64,000 nucleotides of DNA, taken from contig CANQGL010000001.1 in NCBI GenBank assembly GCA_947623185.1, forward strand, positions 17,788 to 81,787, read 5' to 3'. The position numbers were made by a program, and so were the translations under genes. The DNA is from an uncultured Lachnospiraceae bacterium (GTDB lineage Bacteria; Bacillota; Clostridia; Lachnospirales; Lachnospiraceae). The notes beneath the pieces were generated by a model. That model was not told the DNA's origin and made no database searches. It saw nothing but the letters and a program-made list of their open reading frames with translations. Shown in pieces: positions 26,187-35,093 of the stretch. The stretch's first letter is position 1. Each line of letters opens with the position of its first letter.

Positions 26187-28123
26187 TAAAATGGATATTT
26201 CTTGTGGGGGCTGTTTTGATGCTCTTATTGGGGCACTATCTCCGGATACTTCGGTGGGAGAAGTTTATAAATCTGTATGAAAGACCGCCAATAAGCGCTA
26301 TGTTCCGCTCTTTGTCTCTGGGCTATGCTTTAAATCTGATTCTACCGGTGCGAGCTGGAGATATTTTTAGGACAGCATATTTAGGACGCCGCTTGAGAAA
26401 CGGAATGGGTTTTTCCCTGGCTACGATTATTCTTGACCGTTTCATGGATATCGTTGCTGTTGCAGTAATATTTCTTATCCTTCATACGCTGGGAGTGACA
26501 AAGGCTGCCATAACTGGTTCTGTGATGCTATACGAGATTGCGGCTATCGTTATTGGGACGGGACTGATTGTTTGCAAGCTTTTCAGTCCGCAAATAAAAC
26601 AGACTGCCGCGGCTGTATGCGCCTTTTTTAACGATACAATTCGACTTGAGGGATTGAAATTTTTCTGGTCACTGATCAATGCATTTCGCGATTTGAACAA
26701 GATAGATGTGGCTAAAGTATCAGTCATTACCGTGGTTATGTGGGCAGCATACCTTAGCTCATATGGACTATTTGCTTTGGCTATTTCCGGACCCGGGGGA
26801 TTCTCAACTGTGTTTATCACCTTATTTTCTGGTTCTAGCTTGGGAATGACAGCATTGGGGAGTATGAAAAAGCTGGGCAAAAGCACTACCCCTATTGGAA
26901 TGGTAGAGAGTCTCATCTATACGCTAACTCCAGTTTTTGCTCTTTATGTAGTGACCCTCTTTCCAGATGTATTTCGTAAGCCAATGGGGCGGACTGCAGG
27001 TCTGAGTAATGATGTGAAAGAGGAGAATTACCTTAATATCCTGCCGCAAGTAGATCCTCGTGATCAAATGCAGTTTTTAGAGGACTATTTCAGTTCTTCT
27101 AATAGGAAATTCATAGATAAATTCATCGAACTGAACAGGGGCATTAGTATTTTGCGAGATTATTCTGCGGGTTCAAATGCTACAACGATGCTGTGCATGG
27201 ATAGGGAAAAAACTTTCTACCGGAAGTATGCTTTTGGAGAGGCTAGTGAGAAACTGAATGAACAGCTGGTCTGGTTAGAAGAACATCAGGGAGTAATTCC
27301 TATTTGTGATATCCTTCACAAAGATTGCGGAAATGGGTGGTGTTGCTATGATATGGCATATGTGGGCAACGCTTATGGAATGTTCCAGTACATGCATTCT
27401 CAACCATTTGAACGATCATGGTCTATTCTTAAGTCGATCTTAGATACCTTGTGCGACCACCTTTATACTTTAGATCGAAGGAAACCAGATGAGAATAGTA
27501 TGAAGCAGTATTTTACAGAAAAGGTGGACAGAAACATGGAGAAGATACAAGGATCCAGAATATTGACTGACTTCATACGGCAAGAATATATCATTATTAA
27601 TGGAAAGAAGTATAAGAATCTACCAGAAATGGATGAGCTATTTGACTATGAATATTTGCGGAACGTATTTTCCAATGACAATTACAGTGATATTCATGGG
27701 GATTTGACTATTGAGAACATTATTTGCTTGGATAATGAGAGGGATCCATCGAAGGCGTATTATATCATAGATCCCAACACCGGCAATATACATAACTCTT
27801 CCTTCTTGGACTTTGGGAAGCTTTTGCAGTCTCTACATGGAGGCTATGAGTTCATGATGATGACGAAAAATGTGAAGGTGAATGGGAACCGTGTAGACTT
27901 CCTTTATACTCGCTCAACTATATATGATGAGATGTTAGAGAAGGTAAAAGGATATCTAAGAGAGAGATTTACAGAAGCGGGGGTACGAAGCATCTTCCAT
28001 CATGAATTAATTCACTGGTTAAGGCTGATGCCATATAAATTGGAAAATGATAAAAAAAGGGCAGCCATGTTTTATGCAGGCTTGGTCATGGTTGCAAACG
28101 ATATCGAGGAATGGTATGGATAA
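26183..28123 (+). CDS. Fusion: LPG-synthase/flippase-like membrane domain + choline-kinase-like domain
   Basis: 646 residues. The N-terminal about 270 residues have the pattern of the LPG_synthase_TM family (PF03706): six to eight membrane segments, SLGYALNLILPVRAGDIFRTAYL near residue 44 and a Gly-Ser rich segment near 215. The C-terminal about 340 residues resemble APH/choline kinases: HGDLTIENII (about 512-521, HxDxxxxN) and YYIIDPNTG (about 534) with the metal-binding Asp. Both kinase motifs are intact. The combination suggests a membrane-held small-molecule kinase, perhaps coupling export or capture of a substrate with phosphorylation. The substrate is unknown. It overlaps genes on both sides. 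Confidence 0.75.
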   Translation: MIKWIFLVGAVLMLLLGHYLRILRWEKFINLYERPPISAMFRSLSLGYALNLILPVRAGDIFRTAYLGRRLRNGMGFSLATIILDRFMDIVAVAVIFLILHTLGVTKAAITGSVMLYEIAAIVIGTGLIVCKLFSPQIKQTAAAVCAFFNDTIRLEGLKFFWSLINAFRDLNKIDVAKVSVITVVMWAAYLSSYGLFALAISGPGGFSTVFITLFSGSSLGMTALGSMKKLGKSTTPIGMVESLIYTLTPVFALYVVTLFPDVFRKPMGRTAGLSNDVKEENYLNILPQVDPRDQMQFLEDYFSSSNRKFIDKFIELNRGISILRDYSAGSNATTMLCMDREKTFYRKYAFGEASEKLNEQLVWLEEHQGVIPICDILHKDCGNGWCCYDMAYVGNAYGMFQYMHSQPFERSWSILKSILDTLCDHLYTLDRRKPDENSMKQYFTEKVDRNMEKIQGSRILTDFIRQEYIIINGKKYKNLPEMDELFDYEYLRNVFSNDNYSDIHGDLTIENIICLDNERDPSKAYYIIDPNTGNIHNSSFLDFGKLLQSLHGGYEFMMMTKNVKVNGNRVDFLYTRSTIYDEMLEKVKGYLRERFTEAGVRSIFHHELIHWLRLMPYKLENDKKRAAMFYAGLVMVANDIEEWYG

Positions 28124-28721
28124 AAAGAAAAAGCTTATTATGGTCGATTTGGATGGCACTTTAGTCGACTCGTTGGAAGCCAACTATCTGGCTTACAGAA
28201 AAGCATTAAACGAACTGGAATACAATATCTCTTGGGAAACTTATGCAAAGAAGTGTGACGGAAAGTCTTACAAGGATTTTCTGCCAGAATTACTAAAAGG
28301 AAATATAGAGCACATGGAAGAAGTCCATGAGAAGAAAAAAAAATACTACCCAAAGTACCTAGAATATATCAAGTTGAATGTTCACCTTGTAGCCATCTTA
28401 CAAGCTATAAAAGATCAATACTATACGGCACTAGTGAGTACTGCATCAAGAGCAAACGTAGAGATCATATTAAATCATTTTGATTTGATGGGGCTGTTCG
28501 ATTGGGTAGTAACTCAAGAGGATGTAAAAAAGAGCAAGCCTGATCCGTCTTGTTATATCATGGCAAGAGAACATTTTGGACTGAACGCAGACGAGGCAGT
28601 TATTTTCGAAGATTCTGCGACAGGCTTGGCGGCCGCCTTAGCAAGCGGCAGCGATGTTTATATGTTAAAAAGGCAAGGGCGAGTATCTGAAAATGAAGAA
28701 AATGTTCCTTCAGTTTGTTAG
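28116..28721 (+). CDS. HAD-IA phosphatase
   Basis: 201 residues. Motif I is IMVDLDGTLVDS (residues 8-19), motif II VSTASR near 105, and motifs III/IV KSKPDP near 140 and VIFEDSATGL near 160. It looks like a phosphoglycolate/beta-phosphoglucomutase-type hydrolase with a short helical cap. It overlaps the kinase fusion by 8 bases and the GtrA gene by 29 bases. It probably belongs to the same pathway as the nucleotidyltransferase and kinase. The start at 28,116 follows GAGGAAT. Confidence 0.85.
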   Translation: MDKKKKLIMVDLDGTLVDSLEANYLAYRKALNELEYNISWETYAKKCDGKSYKDFLPELLKGNIEHMEEVHEKKKKYYPKYLEYIKLNVHLVAILQAIKDQYYTALVSTASRANVEIILNHFDLMGLFDWVVTQEDVKKSKPDPSCYIMAREHFGLNADEAVIFEDSATGLAAALASGSDVYMLKRQGRVSENEENVPSVC

Positions 28722-29112
28722 ATTTATAGGAATCTCTGGTGTGGGCTGGTGCATTGATTTTTCATTGTATTTAATGCTTACGTCTGTATTTCGTTGGCCG
28801 GTATTCATTTCTAATTGCCTAAGTGCTGTACCAGCAGTGACATTGGTATTTTCAGTATCTACCGCGAAGATTTTTCGTAAAGCGCCAGGGAAGATTCCAG
28901 TATATGCTAAATATGTGATCTATCTTATTTACCAGTTTATTCTTCTTCTAATTGTTTCATCACTGGGGCAGTGGTTGTCAGACGTTATTATTCTGAAAGC
29001 AACCATGCGATTAATAGTTGACTTGTCAAAAGTGATTGCAAAAGTGATGATAACACCGGTAACTATGGTAATGAATTTTTTGATAATGAAATTATTGTCA
29101 GAGAACTGCTGA
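28693..29112 (+). CDS. GtrA-family membrane protein
   Basis: 139 residues with four membrane segments (about 8-28, 34-54, 72-95, 108-130). FVRFIGISGVGWCIDFSLYL at the start is typical of GtrA (PF04138), small proteins thought to move polyprenyl-linked sugars or otherwise support side-chain glycosylation. Its partner would be the GT2 at 23,598 and perhaps the GT-C-like protein at 21,828, the set seen in Gtr-type side-branch systems. Confidence 0.8.
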   Translation: MKKMFLQFVRFIGISGVGWCIDFSLYLMLTSVFRWPVFISNCLSAVPAVTLVFSVSTAKIFRKAPGKIPVYAKYVIYLIYQFILLLIVSSLGQWLSDVIILKATMRLIVDLSKVIAKVMITPVTMVMNFLIMKLLSENC

Positions 29113-29549
29113 TGCTAATGGTATATTATGTCTCGACTTATTCTGAAAAGGTAAAGATTTTTGGATACCAATCGTGGATAAGCTAGGCTATAGGGATTAA
29201 CGCTGTGAAAATATTTTATTTATGCTATAGAAAATAAAATTTACGATTTACTTACTAAAACTAGAAATGAAAAGGAACGGGTGGTTTTTGCAATAGAAGC
29301 GATATAAAATGGTAACAAGGGGTTATGATCAAATCTGCTATATGATCAGCTTTAATTCTTTTAATGGTAATGCATATACTGTGCTTTTATCTGCACTTGC
29401 AATAATCAGTTGGTTCCATTCAGCAAGAACAGTAACTATTATACATCAGAGCAAAATCGGGTCAAATGAAATTATTATTTTAAACAGAAATGAATTATTA
29501 CATACCAATAATTTTTGAGACGAGACATAGCAGGAAAGGGCGTTAGATA
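29113..29549. other. 437-base gap flanked by a 9-bp inverted repeat
   Basis: TATGTCTCG (29,127-29,135) and CGAGACATA (29,521-29,529) are perfect inverted repeats near the two ends of this gap. A 69-codon frame (29,309-29,518) has no recognised family and no good ribosome binding site. The layout could be a small non-autonomous insertion, but no target duplication is visible. Confidence 0.3.
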
Positions 29550-31583
29550 ATGACTATCCAGCGAAAAATCAAGAATGTGGTCAAGCAAACAAAAGCTTGT
29601 CAAAAATATCTGTTGCTAAAGCGGGTTTACAAAGGCATATCCAAACAGCAGACGATAACAAAACAACAGTTTTTAAAAGAAAATTTTACAAAAGTTAAAG
29701 CTATACCAGAATACAAAACAAAAGCCGATCAGCTTTTTCATTTGATGGAACAGGTTAGCATTAGACCGGAGCATAATAACCATTTTTTATATGCACCGGA
29801 TTTTTTTGTTATGCCATACAATCGCAATGGCGTACTGGGTAATTATACTGTTGATTATAGTATAGCCATAAATGGCGACTTAAAGTCACTGTATGAATTA
29901 TACGCCAGAGAGGATACTGTTTTTGGTGAGAGCGCACGATGCATGATTGATGCGTTGGCACTATATGTAAAACGTCTTGAAGCGAATGATACAATATCGG
30001 AACAGTATAAGGCAGCAATCGTTGCGATCCGATCTATGTTTCAACGGCAGGCAAATACATTGTTTGAAGGTTTGCAGCGGATACTTTTCCTGAATCAGAT
30101 GCTTTGGCAAACAGCTCGAAATCTAATTGGCTTGGGGCGACTGGACAAGCTTTTGACGGATTTGTATGCCAAAGATATCGAGGCAGGTGTTTTGACCAGG
30201 GAAATGGCCAAACAAATGCTAAAGGATTTCTTCAGCGTCCTGCATGAGTATTGTGGCTTTAAAAGCAATTCTCTGATGGGTGATACCGGACAGATCATCA
30301 TCTTGGGTGGACGAGAGGCAGATGGCAGTTACTTTTGTAATGACCTCACATATCTTTTTATTGAAACAGCCAAAGAAATGCACCTGCCTGATCCAAAAGT
30401 TCTGCTGCGTTGCACGGCAGATATGCCAGAGAACCTTTTGGAACTGGCATTGGAATGTATCGCCACAGGTATCGGTGCGCCGCTGCTTTCCAATGACGAT
30501 GCTGTTGTCCCGGCAATGATAAGCTCTGGTTTTTCGGCGGAAGATGCTTATAATTACTGTACAGCGGCCTGCTGGGAGCCGTTGGTTCCCGGCATTAGTT
30601 GCGACGCAAACAACGTAGCTTCACTGAATTTTTCTATCCCGTTGACACAAATGATGACTACGTCTGAATTCCTGGCGGTGAATTCAAAAGAGAAATTGCT
30701 GAAGTTGTATAAAATGTATTTACAAGAGTACATCGAAAAGCTATTGACACCTTTGACTGGGTATGAATTTGAAGAAGATCCACTGCTGACACTCTTGAGC
30801 CCTTCGGCGCGGGAACGGCACTTGGATATTGTACATGGCGGCGCAAAATACAACAATCTTGGTCTTACTTCTGTTGCACTGGGGACAGTTATTAATTCAA
30901 TTTTAAATATCGACAAGCTTGTTTTTACACAAAAGAGGTATACGCTTGAGGAGCTTGAACAGAAGCGCCGTAACAATTTTGCTGACTGCGAAAAACTGGT
31001 CAAGGAGCTGAAAGATCTGGCACCAGCATATGGCAGTGATGCCCCTGAAGTGGTCGAGTTGACAAAACAGATCATGGCATTCACTAGTACGGAAATGGCC
31101 AAGTATAAGACAAAACATGGCGGTAGATTCAAAATCGGATTAAGCTCTCCAAGTTATATTAGCGGAGCTGATAAGGTTCCGGCGACCTATGATGGCCGCA
31201 GAAATGGTGCTCCCTTTACTGTTCATATTTCTTCTGCCAAAGCACTACCGGTCACAGAGCTGCTTCATTTTGCAATGCAACTGGATTATAATGACAACCG
31301 TCTTAACGGCAATGTGATTGATTTTTTCACGACTCCAGGATTGCTAAAGCAAAATCTTAGTAAATTTGCGGCTTTGCTGCGTGCTGGATTTGCCGGCGGT
31401 ATCTTTCAGCTGCAGATGAATGTAGTAGACAGCAAGACCTTGATCGCGGCGAAAGCCTCTCCCGAGTTGTTCCCGGATCTGGTCGTACGGGTATGGGGCT
31501 TCAGCGCGTACTTCAACGATTTGCCAGAGGAATACAAGGATGTACTTATAGCGAGGGCTCTTGAGAGTGAAAAGGTGGCGTGA
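29550..31583 (+). CDS. Glycyl radical enzyme, PFL/eliminase family, unknown substrate
   Basis: 677 residues, shorter at the N-terminus than most family members (about 750-850). The active-site loop NYCTAACWEPLVPG has C341 and E343, the Cys-X-Glu-Pro pattern of dehydratase/lyase-type glycyl radical enzymes rather than the Cys-Cys pair of pyruvate formate-lyase. The C-terminal radical domain has VPATYDGRRNGAPF, QLQMNVVDSKTL and RVWGFSAYF with the radical Gly at 650. The usual RVSGY or RVAGY is RVWGF here. A matching activase lies at 33,054, two genes on. The reaction is probably a radical elimination on a capsule precursor, under strict anaerobiosis; this is inference. GGAAAGG precedes the ATG. 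Confidence 0.9.
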   Translation: MTIQRKIKNVVKQTKACQKYLLLKRVYKGISKQQTITKQQFLKENFTKVKAIPEYKTKADQLFHLMEQVSIRPEHNNHFLYAPDFFVMPYNRNGVLGNYTVDYSIAINGDLKSLYELYAREDTVFGESARCMIDALALYVKRLEANDTISEQYKAAIVAIRSMFQRQANTLFEGLQRILFLNQMLWQTARNLIGLGRLDKLLTDLYAKDIEAGVLTREMAKQMLKDFFSVLHEYCGFKSNSLMGDTGQIIILGGREADGSYFCNDLTYLFIETAKEMHLPDPKVLLRCTADMPENLLELALECIATGIGAPLLSNDDAVVPAMISSGFSAEDAYNYCTAACWEPLVPGISCDANNVASLNFSIPLTQMMTTSEFLAVNSKEKLLKLYKMYLQEYIEKLLTPLTGYEFEEDPLLTLLSPSARERHLDIVHGGAKYNNLGLTSVALGTVINSILNIDKLVFTQKRYTLEELEQKRRNNFADCEKLVKELKDLAPAYGSDAPEVVELTKQIMAFTSTEMAKYKTKHGGRFKIGLSSPSYISGADKVPATYDGRRNGAPFTVHISSAKALPVTELLHFAMQLDYNDNRLNGNVIDFFTTPGLLKQNLSKFAALLRAGFAGGIFQLQMNVVDSKTLIAAKASPELFPDLVVRVWGFSAYFNDLPEEYKDVLIARALESEKVA

Positions 31584-31605
31584 CCGATGTAATAAAGGTG
31601 TTCTT

Positions 31606-33039
31606 ATGGAAAGAAAAAGCATAAAAAAGAATTATATACTCAATGCAGCGTATCAAGTACTGTTGTTGATCACGCCGCTGATTACAGCGCCGTATCTTTC
31701 CCGTGTGCTGGAAGCAGACGGTATCGGAACCGTCAGCTTTGCTGAATCTATTGTATCGTATTTCACACTGGTTGCTACGATGGGGATCAATACCTATGGG
31801 CAGCGGGAGATATCTTATGCACAGGATGATATCGAGAAACGCAGTGAACTTTTTTGGAATACTAAGGTTCTGGGCTTTTGTACTTCAGGTCTGACCTTGC
31901 TCATATATCTGCTTTTCGTATTTTGGAAGCAGGGCGCATCAACGATTTATTTATTCTTGTCACTGAACTTGGTGTCGGTCTTTTTTGATATCACATGGTT
32001 TTTTCAGGGGCTGGAGGAATTCGAGAAAACCGTCATACGCAACGCTATTTGCAAAGTAATGAATATTCTTTATATCTTTGCATTTGTCAAAAGCAAGGAA
32101 GATTTGCTGCTATATGCATTGGGCCTAGGTTTGTTCACATTGTTGGGTAACTTATCACTTTGGGCCTATCTACCCAAATTTATTCAATTACCGCAGCGCT
32201 CAAAGCTCAAACCATTCCGAGATATAAAGGTCGTATGGGCTTTATTTGTTCCTACAATAGCCATTCAAATTTACACCGTGCTCGACAAGACGATGATTGG
32301 TGTGATCACGAACAACTCATTTGAGAACGGATATTACGAACAAGCTTCGAAGATATCCAAAATGGCGTTGTCCATTGTAACAGCGCTGAGTACAGTTATG
32401 GTACCTCGGGTCGGGTATCTTTTCAGCCAAAATCGCACGGAAGAAATGCGTGGATCAATGTACCGGAGCTATCGGTTTGTATGGTTTTTGGGCATACCAC
32501 TTTGTTTTGGGGTGTGCATGACAGCGCCTAGTTTTGTACCATGGTTTTTGGGAAGTGGATATGGAAAAGTCGTTACACTGCTGCAGATTCTTCCTTTTTT
32601 GATATTGGCCATTGGCATCAACAATGCAACGGGGATTCAGTATCTAATCCCTACAAAGCGGCAAAATCTTTTTACGTTGACAGTGATTATTGGGGCCTGT
32701 ACGAATTTCTGCTTGAATGTGGTATTGATTCATTACTTTCAAGCAACCGGTGCGGCGGTGGCCTCGGTTGCGGCGGAAAGCACGATTGCCATTGTGCAGC
32801 TGATTTTTGTACGCAAAGAACTGTCGCCGTGGAGAATCGTAAAGAGTGGGGCGCATTATTACATTGCCGGTGCAGTGATGGCACTAACGCTATGGCCGTT
32901 GAGATGTAGTCTGTCGCCTTCCTCTCTGCACACGATGTGCATGGTCCTGTGCGGAGCGGTAGTCTACTTTTTGGTGTTGATTTTCTTCCACGACGATTTT
33001 CTGCTTGATAATGTTCAAGATCTGCTGAAGCGAATCTGA
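31606..33039 (+). CDS. Wzx-type polysaccharide flippase (first copy)
   Basis: 477 residues, about 12-14 membrane segments, MATE/PST superfamily. The start NYILNAAYQVLLLITPLITAPYLSRVL and the following GIGTVSFAESIVSYF match Wzx flippases, which carry lipid-linked repeat units across the membrane. It lies between the glycyl radical enzyme and its activase. The ATG at 31,606 has AAAGGTG before it; an in-frame TTG at 31,561 is less likely. A second flippase follows at 35,094. Confidence 0.9.
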   Translation: MERKSIKKNYILNAAYQVLLLITPLITAPYLSRVLEADGIGTVSFAESIVSYFTLVATMGINTYGQREISYAQDDIEKRSELFWNTKVLGFCTSGLTLLIYLLFVFWKQGASTIYLFLSLNLVSVFFDITWFFQGLEEFEKTVIRNAICKVMNILYIFAFVKSKEDLLLYALGLGLFTLLGNLSLWAYLPKFIQLPQRSKLKPFRDIKVVWALFVPTIAIQIYTVLDKTMIGVITNNSFENGYYEQASKISKMALSIVTALSTVMVPRVGYLFSQNRTEEMRGSMYRSYRFVWFLGIPLCFGVCMTAPSFVPWFLGSGYGKVVTLLQILPFLILAIGINNATGIQYLIPTKRQNLFTLTVIIGACTNFCLNVVLIHYFQATGAAVASVAAESTIAIVQLIFVRKELSPWRIVKSGAHYYIAGAVMALTLWPLRCSLSPSSLHTMCMVLCGAVVYFLVLIFFHDDFLLDNVQDLLKRI

Positions 33040-33053
33040 AAAAGGAGTGAAAA

Positions 33054-33854
33054 ATGGAAAAGAAAATCCTTTTGACGAATATCCAACGCTTTTCTCTGCA
33101 TGACGGGCCAGGTATTCGGACGACGGTTTTCTTAAAAGGATGCTCGCTGCGTTGTCCTTGGTGTGCTAATCCGGAGAACATAGAGCCGCATGTACAGCAA
33201 TATTGCAAAGATGGACAAAAAGGAACTTACGGCAGGTACTATACCAGCGGTGAACTGCTTGCTGAGCTGCAAAAGGACAAGGTATTCTATACTCAAATGG
33301 CGTCAGAGACCACACTGGGGAAACTTCCGGGTGGTGTGACTTTTTCCGGCGGAGAGCCGTTGCTGCAATTTGCAGCGCTGGAACCAGTGCTGCGGGAATT
33401 GAAGGCTGAGAAAATCCACATTTGCATAGAAACCTGCCTGTTTGCTCCCAGGGAAATGCTGGAGCTTGCCTTGCGATATGTGGATTTGTTTTATGTGGAT
33501 ATCAAGATACTCAATGCAGTGAGGTGTAGAAATATCCTTTGCGGAGATACGGAGCAGTATCTTTCAAACATAGAACAACTGTTTAAACTCCATAAGGATG
33601 TCATATTCAGGATACCGGTGATCGGGGGATACACCGATGGGGAAGAAAATATAGATGAAATCGTCAGTTTTTTGTTGCAATTCAAGCCACTAAAAATTGA
33701 GCTGATAAAAGAACACAATCTCGGCAAAAGCAAGTACCTGTCGCTAGGCAAAAAACCACTGGAATTGAATTGCGTTTCAGACGAACAAATGGAACGCATA
33801 AAAGCAGCACTATTTGATATCACAAAATTGCCGATAGAGATTTGTAAGGTGTAA
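33054..33854 (+). CDS. Glycyl radical enzyme activating protein (radical SAM)
   Basis: 266 residues. FSLHDGPGIRTTVFLKGC leads into the radical SAM cysteines C30, C34 and C37 (CSLRCPWC), followed by GVTFSGGEPLLQ near residue 95. It would make the glycyl radical on Gly650 of the enzyme at 29,550 using S-adenosylmethionine. The short stretch after the first motif has only one Cys, so the extra ferredoxin-like clusters of glycerol dehydratase and choline lyase activases are missing; in size it resembles the pyruvate formate-lyase activase. AAAGGAG precedes the ATG. Confidence 0.92.
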   Translation: MEKKILLTNIQRFSLHDGPGIRTTVFLKGCSLRCPWCANPENIEPHVQQYCKDGQKGTYGRYYTSGELLAELQKDKVFYTQMASETTLGKLPGGVTFSGGEPLLQFAALEPVLRELKAEKIHICIETCLFAPREMLELALRYVDLFYVDIKILNAVRCRNILCGDTEQYLSNIEQLFKLHKDVIFRIPVIGGYTDGEENIDEIVSFLLQFKPLKIELIKEHNLGKSKYLSLGKKPLELNCVSDEQMERIKAALFDITKLPIEICKV

Positions 33855-34234
33855 AAGCGCCCACAACACATAGGCACCATGGATATAGAAGTACAATATC
33901 TAAGGAGCATAGTATGCAGTTAATTCACATACTTCTCATCGGCGTCACAGATGTTGTTGTAATAATTTAGCCAAGCGATTACTTTACTGTGCTGAAATAA
34001 GATATTGAGTGTCATAAAAAATAAAGATTAACAGCTGAGAGCGAAGGCTAACTAAAACTAGAGGCATAGCTATGGTAGCTGTTTTACCCTGTGCCGTTAA
34101 TAAATATTTGGAAATGAGTGATGTCAATCGCAAAGGTGTGAGCAATTGGCGCTTTTGGATAGATTATATAGAAAATGGGCAATAGATCCGTCATCAGCAG
34201 CTTGAACTCCCCGTAGGATATAATCTTCGTTGTA
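33855..34234. other. Gap with no gene recognised; right border of the AT-rich block
   Basis: 380 bases between the activase and the IS256 remnant. No coding frame with a start site is supported. The base composition shifts from AT-rich to balanced toward the right. It probably holds the recombination border and lost IS sequence. Confidence 0.4.
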
Positions 34235-34963
34235 TTACGGGAGCAGGGGACTGGGGAGACCGTTCAGGATAGACAGCCAGAACTTGGCGCATTCATTCAG
34301 ACCGACATACATTCCCAGCACATCTTTGCGTCCGTTCATATCGATTCCGATCGCGATATAGACAGTACGCTTTTCAATACGCCCTTCGTGACGGATATGG
34401 TAATGGATCGCGTCCATGAATACGACCGCGTAGATTTCTTCTGGGGACCGTTCCAGCTCTGTGTGCTGTGCTATACCATTCTTTTACTACAGGAAAGATC
34501 TTATCAGCGATGCGGCTTATAGTACTGTCATATATCTCTATGCTATAAAGCTGGCGCATATGGCATTTGATATCGTTTTCAGTCATGTCTTTTGCATACA
34601 TGAAGAAGAGTTTTTCCTCCGTATCCTGTGTGACAGTGATTTTTTTGGCTGGGCCGGGGCTCAAACTTGCTTTTGCGGTCCCTGGGGATGCCGAGTCCCA
34701 TATCCCCATAACTGATATGCATGGTCCTTTGAGAGTGGATGTTCCAGAAGCTGTCTGTATCTTTGTTGCGGTAAATCATACTTGGAATATCCCAGTTCTT
34801 CATCCAATTCCTCGTCCAAGGAAACTTCCAGGTTGAGGCCCATCATATCGTGCATGATGGAATTGACGTCCTCCCCATCCCTGATTTTTACACTATTCTT
34901 CATAAAAGAGCCTGTCATTTTACAAAAAGCTGCCTTTTGTGGAGAATCCTTTTTCCTAGCCAT
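34235..34963 (-). pseudogene. IS256-family (mutator) transposase, frameshifted and truncated
   Basis: Pieces of one transposase in different frames on the - strand: MARKKDSPQKAAF with GGAGG before the ATG (34,961-34,963), then SYGDMGLGIPRDRKSKFEP, then DTEEKLFFMYAKDMTENDIKCH, then MDAIHYHIRHEGRIEKRTVY up to ESAKFWLSILNG-like sequence. The order matches IS256 transposases, including the first catalytic Asp region. At least two frameshifts separate the parts, and the C-terminal half, with the remaining catalytic residues, is missing. It is dead and marks the junction between the inner AT-rich block and the right part of the capsule locus. Confidence 0.85.
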
Positions 34964-35093
34964 AATAAAACCTCCAAACTGTGTAGTTTTATCCCACATT
35001 AGTTTGGAATTAACACAATTTTTGGGATAAACCCCATTTCCTCTGCAACTTCTGGTATGAAACCTGATCACCCGAGAAAGGCGCGGACGCTGA

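Noticed and set aside
29309-29518. 69-codon frame before the glycyl radical enzyme
   Set aside because: No ribosome binding site, no family; listed only inside the gap description.
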